Shown: piece by piece, positions 30,640 through 63,950 of the stretch | How the letters are laid out: the number at the start of each line of letters is the position of its first letter | How positions within the stretch are numbered: position 1 is the first letter of the stretch | From: Halisarca cf. caerulea | Lineage: Eukaryota > Porifera > Demospongiae > Chondrillida > Halisarcidae | Length of the DNA stretch: 64,000 nt | Direction of reading: 5' to 3' | NCBI GenBank assembly: GCA_963170055.1 | Contig: CAUJGJ010000313.1 | Coordinates: forward strand, 3,491,701 to 3,555,700 | Notes under the pieces: generated by a model | Told to the model about the DNA's origin: nothing | Seen by the model: only the letters and a program-made list of their open reading frames with translations | The model's database searches: none | Position numbers and translations under genes: made by a program

Positions 30640-32277
30640 CACACACACACACTACATAGTACGTACCTCTATGCTGCCACCATTCAAGTACGTGGTCAAA
30701 CCAAAGCCCATAGTAAACATTCCCAGTCAGAAACTGCTCAAAGAACCAATCCCATGTTCCATTGAATTGTAAGTCTGGAAACAGATTCATATGGTGAAAA
30801 TACGAAACGGCCACGTCTTTTGGGTTTCTTGCTACATAGATGTACTTTGAAGGTGAATGCTCTGGCTCGCACCCAGGAGTCATTTTATAACCAGTGTGAC
30901 ACATGTAGCAACGAGGAGATGGAACGTCCTGCACATGAAATACAATACATGTAACAAGCTAGGTCATGGACACCATAGTTAGGAGTCACAATGAAAAATT
31001 AATTGCCGTCGGAAACACCCGAATTCGAAACTGATGGATTAGATGAAAGTCAGTGTGGCGAATCTAATGGTACGTGGTAACCATTTTTCGATTGGTCAAA
31101 GTATGACCAAGTTATGCGTAAAAATTAATCATAATTCTGGTCAGTGCAATGCGCGTGAGAAGATTATTTTCCACAAATGCGGAGTTAAATGAAATGGATC
31201 CAAAATTGCATGTAGCAGATACTCACCACTTTCATGATCAGCTAGGAAAGGGAAAGAAAAGGTGTATTTTGGACAGTTATCCTTGAATGTGTTGGATGGA
31301 GATCACAGAAATTCCCACACTAAACGTCCTTACAAGCTCAAAACATACACGAAACAAACCCTCGCGCTGTGCAAGGTTGATCCATCCCTCGGCTATCCAT
31401 GGTAGAAAATTGGAGGAGATTGCCCTACTAAGCTTAAACCACCTGCATGTGTTGCACCAAAATTATTATAATATGCATAACTTGGTCATAAATTGGCCAA
31501 TCGGGAAAACGGTTACCACCATTCGATTCGCCGTATTGATTTTCACCTCAAACATAATTTTCGGATGTTTCTGACAGCAATGATATTTTTTATTGTGACC
31601 CCTACTATAGTGATTACAGGTACATATACACTGTCGATAGTGTCTAGATAAGACAAATATAAGTACATCTACATGTACGCGAAATGTAAGGTAAAGGCAG
31701 GTAATTTCGGGAAGCTGGTAATTTCGGGAATGTCTTATAACTTTCCGTACATAAACTAAATAGCCGAAGGAGATTAGGGGAGAGGTTATTGCCATATTCC
31801 GCATCTATTCTAGTCCTTTTCACCCTGATCAGTCTACTGACTGAAAAGAATACTATTAGGAACGTTCCCGAAATTACCTGCTTTTACCATATAAAAACGA
31901 CCCTCCCCCCCCAGCAGAGGCCGGGGCGTCTTGCATGTGACAGGACCAACAATCGTTCGCACAGTAAGTTTGAGAAGAGTGGACGGTACCTTGCATGCCT
32001 CCAAATCAGGGTCTGCTTCTAGCCACCTTACAGACTTAAGTATGTCAACACCATCGTCAATTCCATTGTTTTTGATCAGCTTCACAATATGCCGCAGCCA
32101 GGTTGAGCCTGATTTGGGATAGTTTACAACGTAGACGTCATCTGGAAGAGGAATCCAGTCTTTCAGCTCATCTATCCTCTTCTTCTGGACAAAAGGAGGG
32201 AAGAGAATGCCATATATATCATTCGTGAGCATAGAAAACTCGGTCTTAGTGTGCTCTTCTGATTGCTCGTGCGACAT
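29264..32277 (-). CDS. Cytosolic sulfotransferase B (SULT1-like)
   Basis: Three exons: 32277-31990, 30928-30667, 29586-29264; 290 residues. Exon lengths agree with A and C (middle exon 262 bases in all three). Motifs: NYPKSGSTW (5'-PSB), DVPSPRCYMCHTGY (catalytic-His region; the usual Lys two residues before the His is Met), YVARNPKDVAVSYFHH (3'-PB) and RKGIVGDWKNHF. Predicted to use PAPS to sulfate small hydroxyl compounds. Exons 2 and 3 and the CA-array intron between them are almost the same as in gene C, while exon 1 is clearly diverged. Intron 1 contains a foldback element (30971-31611) and a TIR MITE (31690-31888). An ETS/YY1-like motif pair lies about 65 bases upstream of the start. 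Confidence 0.93.
30566..30652. repeat. (CA)n array beside the exon 2 donor of sulfotransferase B
   Basis: On the sense (minus) strand a GT array begins about 15 bases after the 5' splice site at 30667. The same array is present in gene C at 33791-33845. Confidence 0.95.
30971..31611. mobile_element. Foldback transposon with long terminal inverted repeats
   Basis: The left arm begins 'ccatagttaggagtcacaat' and the right arm ends 'tattgtgacccctactatag'. Matching inverted segments continue inwards: 'attgccgtcggaaacacccg' with 'gtttctgacagcaat', and 'gaccaagttatgcg' with 'cataacttggtc'. The arms are about 170 bases and the element is about 640 bp. No transposase frame. It sits in intron 1 of sulfotransferase B and is absent from genes A and C. 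Confidence 0.75.
31690..31888. mobile_element. MITE with 24-bp TIRs
   Basis: 'ggtaaaggcaggtaatttcg' plus 'ggaa' at 31690-31713 is inverted at 31865-31888 with one mismatch. About 199 bp, non-coding, in intron 1 of sulfotransferase B close to the exon 1 donor. Confidence 0.8.
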
Positions 32278-32342
32278 TCCTATGTAGTTTCGGGGTGTCT
32301 ATAGTTGATAACCGGCCAACCTCTTCGCCCCGTCGTCAAATG

Positions 32343-32362
32343 AAGATGGCGGGCGGAAGTGA
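32343..32362. promoter_or_regulatory. YY1-like and ETS-like motif pair upstream of sulfotransferase B
   Basis: 'AAGATGGCGG' (YY1 type) runs directly into 'GCGGAAGTG' (ETS/GABP type), about 65 bases upstream of the start codon at 32277. Adjacent copies of these motifs are common in TATA-less animal promoters. Motif evidence only. Confidence 0.4.
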
Positions 32363-32366
32363 CTAG

Positions 32367-32400
32367 TCTGGCTGGCCAGACGGGGGTCTGGCCAGCCAGA
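32367..32400. repeat. Perfect 15-bp inverted repeat
   Basis: 'tctggctggccagac', a gggg spacer, then 'gtctggccagccaga'. It lies about 90 bases upstream of the start of sulfotransferase B, beside the YY1/ETS motifs. It could be a transposon end or a cruciform-forming site. Confidence 0.7.
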
Positions 32401-32409
32401 TTATGACAA

Positions 32410-33105
32410 GACTGGCGTGTCCAGACCGAAGTCCTCCACACGAGACGTCATAAATGTGCATGTGCAAAAAATTGCCTGTTAATTAACAGCCAAAATTGTA
32501 GCTAGGGAAATGGGAAAGTAACAAAATGCACTTCTTCAGTGGACAGCTAAACACTGTCAGACTGGGTACTGCAGCTGTACAAAACAGTGAGGGTTCAATC
32601 CAGTGTGGGAGGGACAACTTTATTTCAGCAAGGTAGCTCTCAATTTAGTTCAAAGTGCTTATTCGGATTATAGCAGTTCTTGTAGTGTCAGGGACATAAT
32701 AGACCCCTTTGAAGCAAATTGATGCACAGCTGATCGACCATCTAGCTCCTTTGAAAGCAAATGTATAATAACTGTGCTGTTCACACTAGCCGGTAAACAT
32801 GCATGTACAGGGGTTGTAAAATTGGCCTCAGATCCCAACTTCAGCAGTATAAGTTTAAACCCACATGGGTACAAATTTCCCAATACCCCAGCCGTACTAT
32901 CGGCATAAACTAGTCTTATATACCCCTCAAGCACAAACTAAAATTCTGGGCTACACAGCCTATGTTATGTAACCACAGGAACTGTTGCAGAAAGTGCATC
33001 ACCAATGCATGCATGCATACTAATTTCAAATCCATTTAACACAAGTGCATACATGGAGTTAAAATTTTCCATATAATCACATTTTATCCTTTTTGAAATT
33101 GAATT
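32410..33105. other. Intergenic between sulfotransferases B and C
   Basis: No gene is supported. The sequence is the 3' flank of gene C and distal promoter of gene B. A B-box-like 'gggttcaatcc' near 32589 has no convincing tRNA around it. Confidence 0.45.
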
Positions 33106-33788
33106 TCACAGTTTGCACGCAAAGACTTTGTCCCCAAATTCAAATTCTAGACCACTTCCTCTCATACGTTTGGTATATTCTACATCAAATCTCTTGTTCT
33201 GGTATTCTGTAAAGTAATTCTTCCAATCACCAACAATTCCTTTGCGTATGAATGACACTTGGTTATGCCGTGCGGCCCAAGAAAGATTGGTAGCAGGATT
33301 GCCTCTCATGGCTTGGAATCCACTTTGCTGTGCTATGGTGTCCACTATTTGTGGTTCAAGTTTGCAACCCATAAAGGATGAGACAGTTTCAATGGTTTTA
33401 CGCAAATCTTTCTTCATGTCCTCGTACTTTAGAAAGAGAACATTTGATGCACCTGTCAAAGGAAGCACAGATTTCTCAATGACATATGCACATAGTGTGC
33501 AACTGCATCCCTCACTGTTAGAAATGGGATGTAATGTTCATACCAATGGAGTGATTCAATCACTCCGTGGATGCAATGCAAAATCTGAAAACAAACTGAG
33601 GCACAAATTTAAGCAAGCATGAAATCCAGCACCCAAATTAATATTGCTGATACTCAAATACCAGGAAAGAGTTTTGAAAGGCCTTATGCATGATTACCAC
33701 AATGTATACTGCATGGCATTGTGATAATCACACATAATTTCAAAAATCACTACCAGACAGTCACATAGTATGTGGAATTATCACTTGA

Positions 33789-33848
<60 letters not shown>

Positions 33849-35848
33849 CATAGTACGTACCTCTATGCTGCCACCATTCAAGTACGTGGTCAAACCAAAG
33901 CCCATAGTAAACATTCCCAGTCAGAAACTGCTCAAAGAACCAATCCCATGTTCCATTGAATTGTAAGTTTGAAAACAGATTCATATGGTGAAAATACGAA
34001 ACGGCCACGTCTTTTGGGTTTCTTGCTACATAGATGTACTTTGAAGGTGAATGCTCTGGCTCACACCCAGGAGTCATTTTATAACCAGTGTGACACATGT
34101 AGCAACGAGGAGATGGGACATCCTGGAAAGAGGAATATGATATTATAACGGTCAGTCATGTAAAACCTACATATATACAGTGGCATATGTGATACATGTA
34201 CAATAGTACAAAGAACATAGTCTCAGACTAGTGACATGCACTGTCTGTGGATGTCAATATATTGGAAGATGGTTGTTTAAAGGAATTGAGTGCAGCAAAA
34301 GTTGTTGAAGATAACACTTGATAGTGAAATAGAGTCATACAAGCTGTGCACATATGAGCAGTAAGAATAAGAGGAAATGGTGATTAAGTTGAGGGGTGGT
34401 ACTGCATCTCTACAGATTGAAATGGGCAGGTGGCAGGGGGTGAGGCAGGAGGAGAGGGCCGGTGTGCAAGCAGTACGTGTGACAAGGATGAACTGTGGAA
34501 GATGTATGTCATTGGATGGTGGAGTGTGATGTGTTCGACAGTGTGGGGGAGCCTCTCCTGAAGGTGATGGAAGATGTTAATGAGGAATTTAAACAAAAGA
34601 CAAAGAAACAGAAGACCTCAGCTATCCTCTCCCATGCATGTTCCAACTAAGCTTTCACCAATTGTATCTCAGCCCTATATATGGGCCGCTAGGTCTTAAG
34701 TTCTCATACTACGTAATGTATAATACATTATTATATTTGTTTTGTTTTCGGTATCATATATTTATTGTACCGTGGTGTGCTGCTCTGGACCTTTGTGTGT
34801 CCTAGTACCCAGTTGGGTATGGTGCACGTTAATAATTATAATAATAATAATTTAAAACAAAACTCCTGGTAGTTGTTACTGGAAGTCCTTAAGAACAGCC
34901 TATTTCAGTTATGTGCGGATATATTATTTGGGATGTGTGAAATATTAAATGCAAAGAACAGGGAAAGCTCATTGAAACGCACCATAGATACTCTATACTT
35001 CGCAACTATGAATGCACTAAGTAAAGGAAACCAGGGAGTCTTAGAATGAGACACTCACAATTTAAACACATAAGCACATGTAGCAGCAATTTAGAACGTC
35101 AATTTAGAATGTCAGAAAATTTCATTTCAGTGAATCAGTGTTTTTGGATGAAACGGGATTAGATATGCTACGGACTTATTTATGTACGTATATGCATTGC
35201 AGAAGATCATGTGGTTTCGTCACTTCCGTACTGTTCTATGCTGGTGATTCCAATACTTAGTGTTAGCCCACTGCAGAATTCACCACAATCATATTCTACC
35301 ATATACCTCTAAGTACCTAGACAACGACCAAACGTACCAGGGGACAAAAGTAGAAGCCATGCACTTTAAAGGGTCGAACACAACCCAGCTTCTTGACTGT
35401 GAAGAACAAAGTGAGTGTGCATAATTTCATAATTCCCCCATAATCGGGTCTTTCCTGTGATTATCTAAAAGCTTAGCATGCAATGGACAGATGTTGATTG
35501 GGATAAGCTCTTTTAACTTCGTGCACTTCAAGAAAGTTCGAGCAAAGTGGACTGTACCTTACATTTCTCCAACTCATTACGATCCGCTGCCAGCCATTTT
35601 ATAGCCGTAAATATCTCAACACCATCGTCAATTCCATTGTTTTTGATCAGCTTTACAATGTGCCTCAGCCAAGTCGAGCCTGATTTAGGATAGCTTACAA
35701 TGTAGACGTCATCTGGACGGGGAATCCACTGTTTCAGTTCCTCTATTCTTTTGTGGCGGACAAAAGGCGGGAAGGGAATGCCATCTATAACATTCATGGG
35801 CATAGAAAAATCTGTCTTGGTGTGCTCTCCCGATCGTTTGCGCGCCAT
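33106..35848 (-). CDS. Cytosolic sulfotransferase C (SULT1-like)
   Basis: Three exons: 35848-35558, 34122-33861, 33452-33106; 299 residues. Motifs: SYPKSGSTW (5'-PSB), DVPSPRCYMCHTGY around the catalytic His (Met in place of the usual Lys), YVARNPKDVAVSYFHH (3'-PB) and RKGIVGDWKNYF. Exon 2 differs from gene B by only a couple of residues (FSNLQF versus FPDLQF). The C-terminus reads through where B stops (EFEFE-stop) to add a short tail ending VFACKL. The start ATG at 35848 lies 91 bases from the P450 ATG at 35940 on the other strand, so the two probably share a promoter. Same predicted reaction as B. A single sulfation pathway with the neighbouring P450 is attractive but is inference. Confidence 0.93.
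33791..33846. repeat. (CA)n array beside the exon 2 donor of sulfotransferase C
   Basis: Sense-strand GT array starting about 15 bases after the splice donor, shared by descent with gene B. Confidence 0.95.
34590..34860 (+). mobile_element. Possible LINE/SINE 3' end with ATA-rich tail
   Basis: Non-coding stretch ending 'cacgttaataattataataataataat', with upstream 'gtacccagttgggtatggtg'. The A-rich simple tail suggests the 3' end of a retroposed copy. In intron 1 of sulfotransferase C. No coding domain is recognisable. Confidence 0.35.
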
Positions 35849-35939
35849 TTATTCATGTTTTACGTGGGCCTATATTATACGTTATCATTACTAGACGGAC
35901 CACGTATAAAATTTCATGCATGTGTATAGACCATAGACT
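35849..35939. promoter_or_regulatory. Bidirectional promoter between sulfotransferase C and the P450
   Basis: Only 91 bases separate the two divergent start codons, so both 5' leaders and core promoters must lie in or overlap this interval, unless upstream non-coding exons exist. TACGTGG at 35861-35867 and its inverse CCACGTA at 35900-35906 form a spaced inverted pair; TACGTG is the core of HIF/bHLH-PAS response elements. TATAAAA at 35905-35911 faces the P450. Shared regulation of the two enzymes is inference. Confidence 0.6.
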
Positions 35940-50654
<14,715 letters not shown>

Positions 50655-52335
50655 TAATATAGTGGTGTACGAGGGTATGTGTGTGTGCATGGATGTCAGT
50701 ATAGCACTACAGCTACCAAAGTTTGTATGATAGAAAATATTGTATTTCATCACATTAATTGACTGTCCTGTACGTAATAATAATTATTTGATACCTTCAT
50801 AATAATATATAATTATATATGTCATCAATCAATAATAAGTGGAATATGGGATGACTATGTATACCTTGCATGGATCGATCCTTCGTGGATATATAATTTC
50901 AAAAATGCATCCATTATTAATTGTATATAATTTTAGTTTGTTCAATCAGCCTTAATTGATCATGCAGAATATTATAATAGGCTACGCATAATGATATAAT
51001 TAAAATAAGATATTAAAAGTTATACTGTATCTAGCAGGACTTAATTATACATTATAATATTATTATATCATATGTGACATTTAAATTGTGTTCATTCATA
51101 TATTATTCTAATAATTATAATTATATAGCTAGTTTGTGAATTTTGATGTTGCCATTTTCGATCCCTCTTTTTATAGGAATATTCTCATATATGTGTGTTC
51201 TACCATTATTAATAATAATTATTGAAAACAAAAATTTAATACATATACAATCATAATTAATATAACTATATTAATAAAGAATCATGATATATACTACATG
51301 TACGTACTGTTTATAATAAATGGATGAACAATACAATTAATTACCAGTATTATAAGAATAATTTATAGAATCTCCCTATATATATGTTGCTATATAATTA
51401 ACATCCCATTTGAGGATGCGAACACCTTAATTAGATTATGTGTTTAGGACATTCTTTTATGTTTTTGTTTTTGTTTTGCATGCATGCTTTAATTATTACT
51501 ATATATTATATTATTTCTTCATTGTAACATTAAATACAGTATATATATAGCTGAATAATTTTATTTTTCATCATCACAATATTTTCAAATTGATACAATA
51601 ATGGTGGAATGAGACAAAAAAACAAACCAAAATCTACAGGTATTTTCATCATGTATCTTGTTCATTATATTCCGTTCTGCTGTTTCCCTGTGAAGTCTGT
51701 GTGGCTATCATGGTAAGTATATATAGGTCTTGGTAATATGTATGACTGTTTCAGTACAATCGGTGAGGGGTGTGCCTTTAGGGACAACCACGCCTCTCTG
51801 TAAACAACACGGATCATAGTAATCATGAGGAACCAATCATCACGTTGGGCGTTGTGTTGTATTTTCATACATCTCCATGACAACCAACTCATTTTGCCAT
51901 GCCTAGCTATTATAAAGACAATACTACAACAAACAAAAATGATAACAATTATTATATGAAACAAGTAACATAAACAGCTGCAATAAAAAAAACATTACTA
52001 ACAGCCAGTTTTCAGAAAGGAACATGTACACCCTGTCACAGGAGATCTGTGCTCTGGTGATAAATATGGCTGAAAAACTAGCCACTCACAGTGTCAATGA
52101 CATATTAGATATACATCAACTGATGTTAAAATAGAATATGAGTACATATACATGGAAGAATGCTGTGTGTCTGCGAGTATTTACTTTTCAAAATATGAAA
52201 TTTCTCTCCACCTTTTGTTTCTGTTGCTACGACAATGACATGAGGATTCAAAATTTTGACAATTAAGCACAGCATGTTCTCCTAGGCCTGATATCTTCAC
52301 CTGTACATCAACCACCTCTGGAGGAAATAGGGACT
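50655..52335. other. 3' flank and intergenic DNA, no gene seen
   Basis: The first 70 or so bases after the P450 stop match, inverted, the sequence after the stop of the second P450 (55620-55683), marking the edge of the duplicated block. The remainder is very AT-rich with stops in all frames. Confidence 0.5.
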
Positions 52336-52340
52336 CAGTG

Positions 52341-52392
<52 letters not shown>

Positions 52393-52411
52393 CTGAACAC
52401 ACCCAAACACC

Positions 52412-52475
<64 letters not shown>

Positions 52476-52484
52476 CACACATGC

Positions 52485-52541
<57 letters not shown>

Positions 52542-52547
52542 CACACA

Positions 52548-52579
<32 letters not shown>

Positions 52580-52636
52580 CACACGCACGCACGCACACAC
52601 ACACACACACACACACACGTGCACATACACACACGT

Positions 52637-52680
<44 letters not shown>
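52341..52680. repeat. (CA)n / GCAC microsatellite
   Basis: About 340 bases of CA with GCAC blocks, between the two P450 genes. Confidence 0.97.
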
Positions 52681-52683
<3 letters not shown>

Positions 52684-53051
52684 GTGTGATTTGATCAGCA
52701 TTTACTGTGTTTTCCTCTATAACAAGCAGCCTTTATACTACCTACCAAGCTCGTAGCAGACGTTGTTGGTTAACTGACTATAATCACTTGAAAGAATTTT
52801 CCCTCCCAGAAGAGCCTTCATTACTTTGCTTGCTGATATCCGCCTTTCCGAAGAGTACCACTCAGTTCAAACTTTTCAATCCCTCACAACTGCCATCAGC
52901 TGTTTAACTCGTTCTTTTAACTATATAGACGAATCAGTTCTCTGCTTTGGTGGGCATATGATCCTACCAAACAGTTCGTTTTCACCTCTTTCAAGCAATT
53001 GCATGCCTCGCTGCAGGGCGCCATCTTACAGGAGACGCCGATTGATCGCGA

Positions 53052-53195
53052 ACAGTACGATAAATAGCGCTTTTAGTCATGTACACTCAGCGGGTCACAG
53101 ATGGCGTAGTGGCGAAATGATTGGTTTGCAATGCACCGGAGCGTGGGTTCGAACCCCTGCATCCACACTTTTTATCTTTTTTTTCCTATACTACC
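53052..53195 (+). repeat. tRNA-derived SINE-like unit 1
   Basis: Pol III A box TGGCGTAGTGG (53102-53112) and perfect B box GGTTCGAACCC (53146-53156), 44 bases apart as in tRNAs. The leader 'gataaatagcgcttttag' is shared with unit 2. A T-run follows. The arms do not fold as a good tRNA, so I call it a SINE head rather than a tRNA gene. Confidence 0.6.
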
Positions 53196-53202
53196 TACCA
53201 AG

Positions 53203-53525
53203 CCTAACTATAAATAGCGCTTTTAATAATAGATATTCAGAAGGTCCCTGATGGCTTAGCGGCTAGCGATGGTGACATGTAGTGCTGAGGTTATGGGTTC
53301 GATTCCCTCGTCAGACGGGTTTTTCGGAGTTTTATCTGAAAAAAAATCCTGTTCCTCAGTGGTCAGTTGCAATACCCCTGTACAAAGAACCGTATGGGGG
53401 GAGCTTTGGGTCTCGCAGCTGGTCTCCCACACTACTAGTCTTCTCAATATCCTTGAGAGTGAGTGTTAACTCCCTGAACAGCCTTAATGACCTGGGGTCC
53501 TCGCTTTTTTTTCTTTCTAGAGGGG
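53203..53525 (+). repeat. tRNA-derived SINE-like unit 2
   Basis: A box TGGCTTAGCGG (53252-53262) and B box GGTTCGATTCC (53296-53306), preceded by 'ctataaatagcgctttta', which includes a TATAAATA word. A body of about 200 bases follows and ends in a T-rich stretch near 53510. Tandem with unit 1. Confidence 0.6.
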
Positions 53526-53539
53526 AGAATTAAAATATC

Positions 53540-54840
53540 CACATCCACTACAGTTACTAATGTAGTTCTTAATATTAAATAGAAGCATAATAGACTATAT
53601 GCGACAATATTTGTACTGTAACAGTTTAACTTGCTTTATTCTGTGTGTCCATGTGAATGATGTGTTTGCACCGTATGTATGTATGTATGTATGTATCTAT
53701 CTATCTATCTACCTATCTGTGTATCTATGTATTGATATATATATATATGAGTTATAAGATGAATGACGCCGTGTTTGATTCATACTAGCATGTACCTATA
53801 TAGTATTAATACTACACACTGAATGTGTCTTGTGATCTCCAATCTGTACCGGTCCCTGTGTTGAAAAGGTGTCATACCATACCCTTGAAATAGGCTCCCT
53901 CGATCACTACCAATTTTCTGCAGTCAAGTCACTGAGATCAACATGCCCATCACTATCCAAATCCGAGTGCACGACCATCCTAGACCGAGCAGCGAGGATT
54001 GCTGTTAGTTGCTCTCATCATATAATATTATTTAGAGCTCGTCTAAGCAGTGAATGGGATGACCACAAGGCTTTGTTCTCATCACTCTAATGATCAGCCT
54101 CCTACCTCTATATCTATCTATATATGTTTGTACAGCTGAATAACTGTACTAATATAGGCTTTTGTCATTAGATGCTTTATGTACCATAATTGTACTTGTC
54201 TCAGCGTTTATCTTACTTATTTATTTGTCTTAAATCTCCGTGTCATTTAAATAGTAACTAATCAATTATATTTGTCTTTTGTGTTTCTGTTATCCTCTCA
54301 CTTGTCTTGCCAAGCCCATATCATTCATGGTAGCTTGTGTTTTAGATCTTTTCTTTTCTTTTCATGTACTCTCTTGCTATATAATTGCAATGGTTGTCTC
54401 TCTGATAATTGTTCCAATTATGTAATATATAAGAAAGAATCATATGCATGCATGTGTGCACTTGCACACACATGCATATGCACATCACATGCACACAACC
54501 ATAATATTGATCAATACTTAACGCACAAGCCGTAAACTCATACTTATTATTATATATATATAATTCTAACATGCATGGCCATACACGTGCAGACACACAG
54601 TTAGATGGGGCATGCACTATAGCGATTATACTTCCACATTTTCCTATATAATTGTCCGTATACATGAGAGATTCTTGACAGTACATATTAAAGCAAGTTC
54701 CACCACCACCAAAGCCACCACCTGCAGGTGGTCAATGTCTTCACCCAGTTGCATATGGTTAAAGGTTGTTGAAGGTCACACATGCAAGGGTGCATATAAT
54801 TTATTCCTTTTCGTACTGCATGATCGATGTTTATATATAA
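53540..54840. other. Intergenic, no supported gene
   Basis: A short open frame (53869-54090) has no recognisable domain. A GTAT/CTAT short tandem run sits at about 53676-53725. Nothing else is supported. Confidence 0.4.
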
Positions 54841-54847
54841 TGCATGT

Positions 54848-55064
54848 AAGTATATACAATAGAACTTGGATAGTATATAAATACCCTCAAGGGAAGGCAA
54901 AATATAGGTACTTACTATCAGAAGTACTTACTATCCAAGGTGCTTTCAATATAACATTATGGTGTTGCATGAGCTAGGGACAGAGCAGAGAGTATACTTA
55001 CTATCCAGGAGTACTTATAAACTAACCCATGCAGGTACGTACTTACTAACATAGTTTGACTGTA
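54848..55064. mobile_element. MITE, CAGT TIR family
   Basis: 'tacaatagaacttggatagt' and 'tactaacatagtttgactgta', with internal 'acttactatc' repeats. Intergenic between the P450s. Confidence 0.65.
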
Positions 55065-55683
55065 CTTATATATAGCTTATATGTACATATATATGATTAT
55101 AAGTAAATAATTATAATAATAATAATATATATATATATATATATACATGCATGCAGTATAATATCTGACTTCTCCAGCCATATATATATATATGTATGCA
55201 TGCATGCACCACACATGCATATGCATACAGACATATTATTATGTCTATCAAGTCACTCTATATAATCCAACATGCATATATGTACAGTCAAACTTGTTTA
55301 CAACACCCTCAATTGGTGCCACTAAAATGTGCTGTTATATAGCCATGCAAGTTGTTGTTGTAACCAGGACATTAAATACAGAGACCATTGAATCCGTTCC
55401 TGCCATGTGTGTTCCTGTAAAGAGGTTGATGTTGTATAAACAGTGACCTTCTAACCAAGTATATGACAGTATTATATAATACACTTTTTCACTTGCGAGC
55501 CCCTATGTATATGAAAGCCTGGGAGATCACTGAACATTGTATTATACCACATATTATTGATCAATGACATCATTATTAATGCAAGCATCAAATTATTACC
55601 ACAATTAAAGATTAGCCTGGTAGCTGTAGAGCTAAACTGAAATCCATGCACACACACACATCCACGGAAACACCACAATATTT

Positions 55684-63477
<7,794 letters not shown>

Positions 63478-63509
63478 CTGCACACAAGAGGCAGTGGAAA
63501 ATGCCTATA

Positions 63510-63745
63510 GTGGTCACTGTATACAGCAGCTATGTCCATAGTGGTCACTGTATACAGCAGCTACATGTCCATAGTGGTCACTGTGTATGGTAGCCACCTG
63601 TCTATAGTGGCCACTGCATACAGTAGCCACCTGTCTATAGTGGCCACTGCATACAGCAGCCACCTGTCTATAGTGGCCACTGCATACAGCAGCCACCTGT
63701 CTATAGTGGCCATTGCATACAGCAGCAACCTGTCTACAGTGGTCA

Positions 63746-63748
<3 letters not shown>
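63510..63748. repeat. 33-bp minisatellite, inverted match to 40955-42147
   Basis: Units 'gtggccactgcatacagcag' and 'ccacctgtctata' on this strand are the reverse complement of the intron 4 repeat of the first P450. About seven copies. Confidence 0.9.
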
Positions 63749-63817
<69 letters not shown>

Positions 63818-63899
63818 TGTATTTTCTTTTTTAGTGGTATGTTATTCATTATTACAGTATATATATATCTATATCTATATCTATCTATCTATCTATCTA

Positions 63900-63945
<46 letters not shown>
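63749..63945. repeat. (TA)n and CTAT microsatellites
   Basis: Two TA arrays (about 63749-63815 and 63902-63942), the second preceded by ATCT units. Confidence 0.9.

Positions 63946-63950
<5 letters not shown>

Noticed and set aside
32580..32620. B-box-like 'gggttcaatcc' as a tRNA
   Set aside because: No A box at the right distance and no cloverleaf.
53095..53165. Functional tRNA gene
   Set aside because: A and B boxes are excellent, but acceptor and T arms do not pair properly and a second similar unit follows; a SINE head fits better.
53869..54090. Small open frame with SLRSTCPSLSKSECTTIL
   Set aside because: No recognised domain, no signal peptide and no supporting splice sites; possibly a retroelement scrap but not demonstrable.
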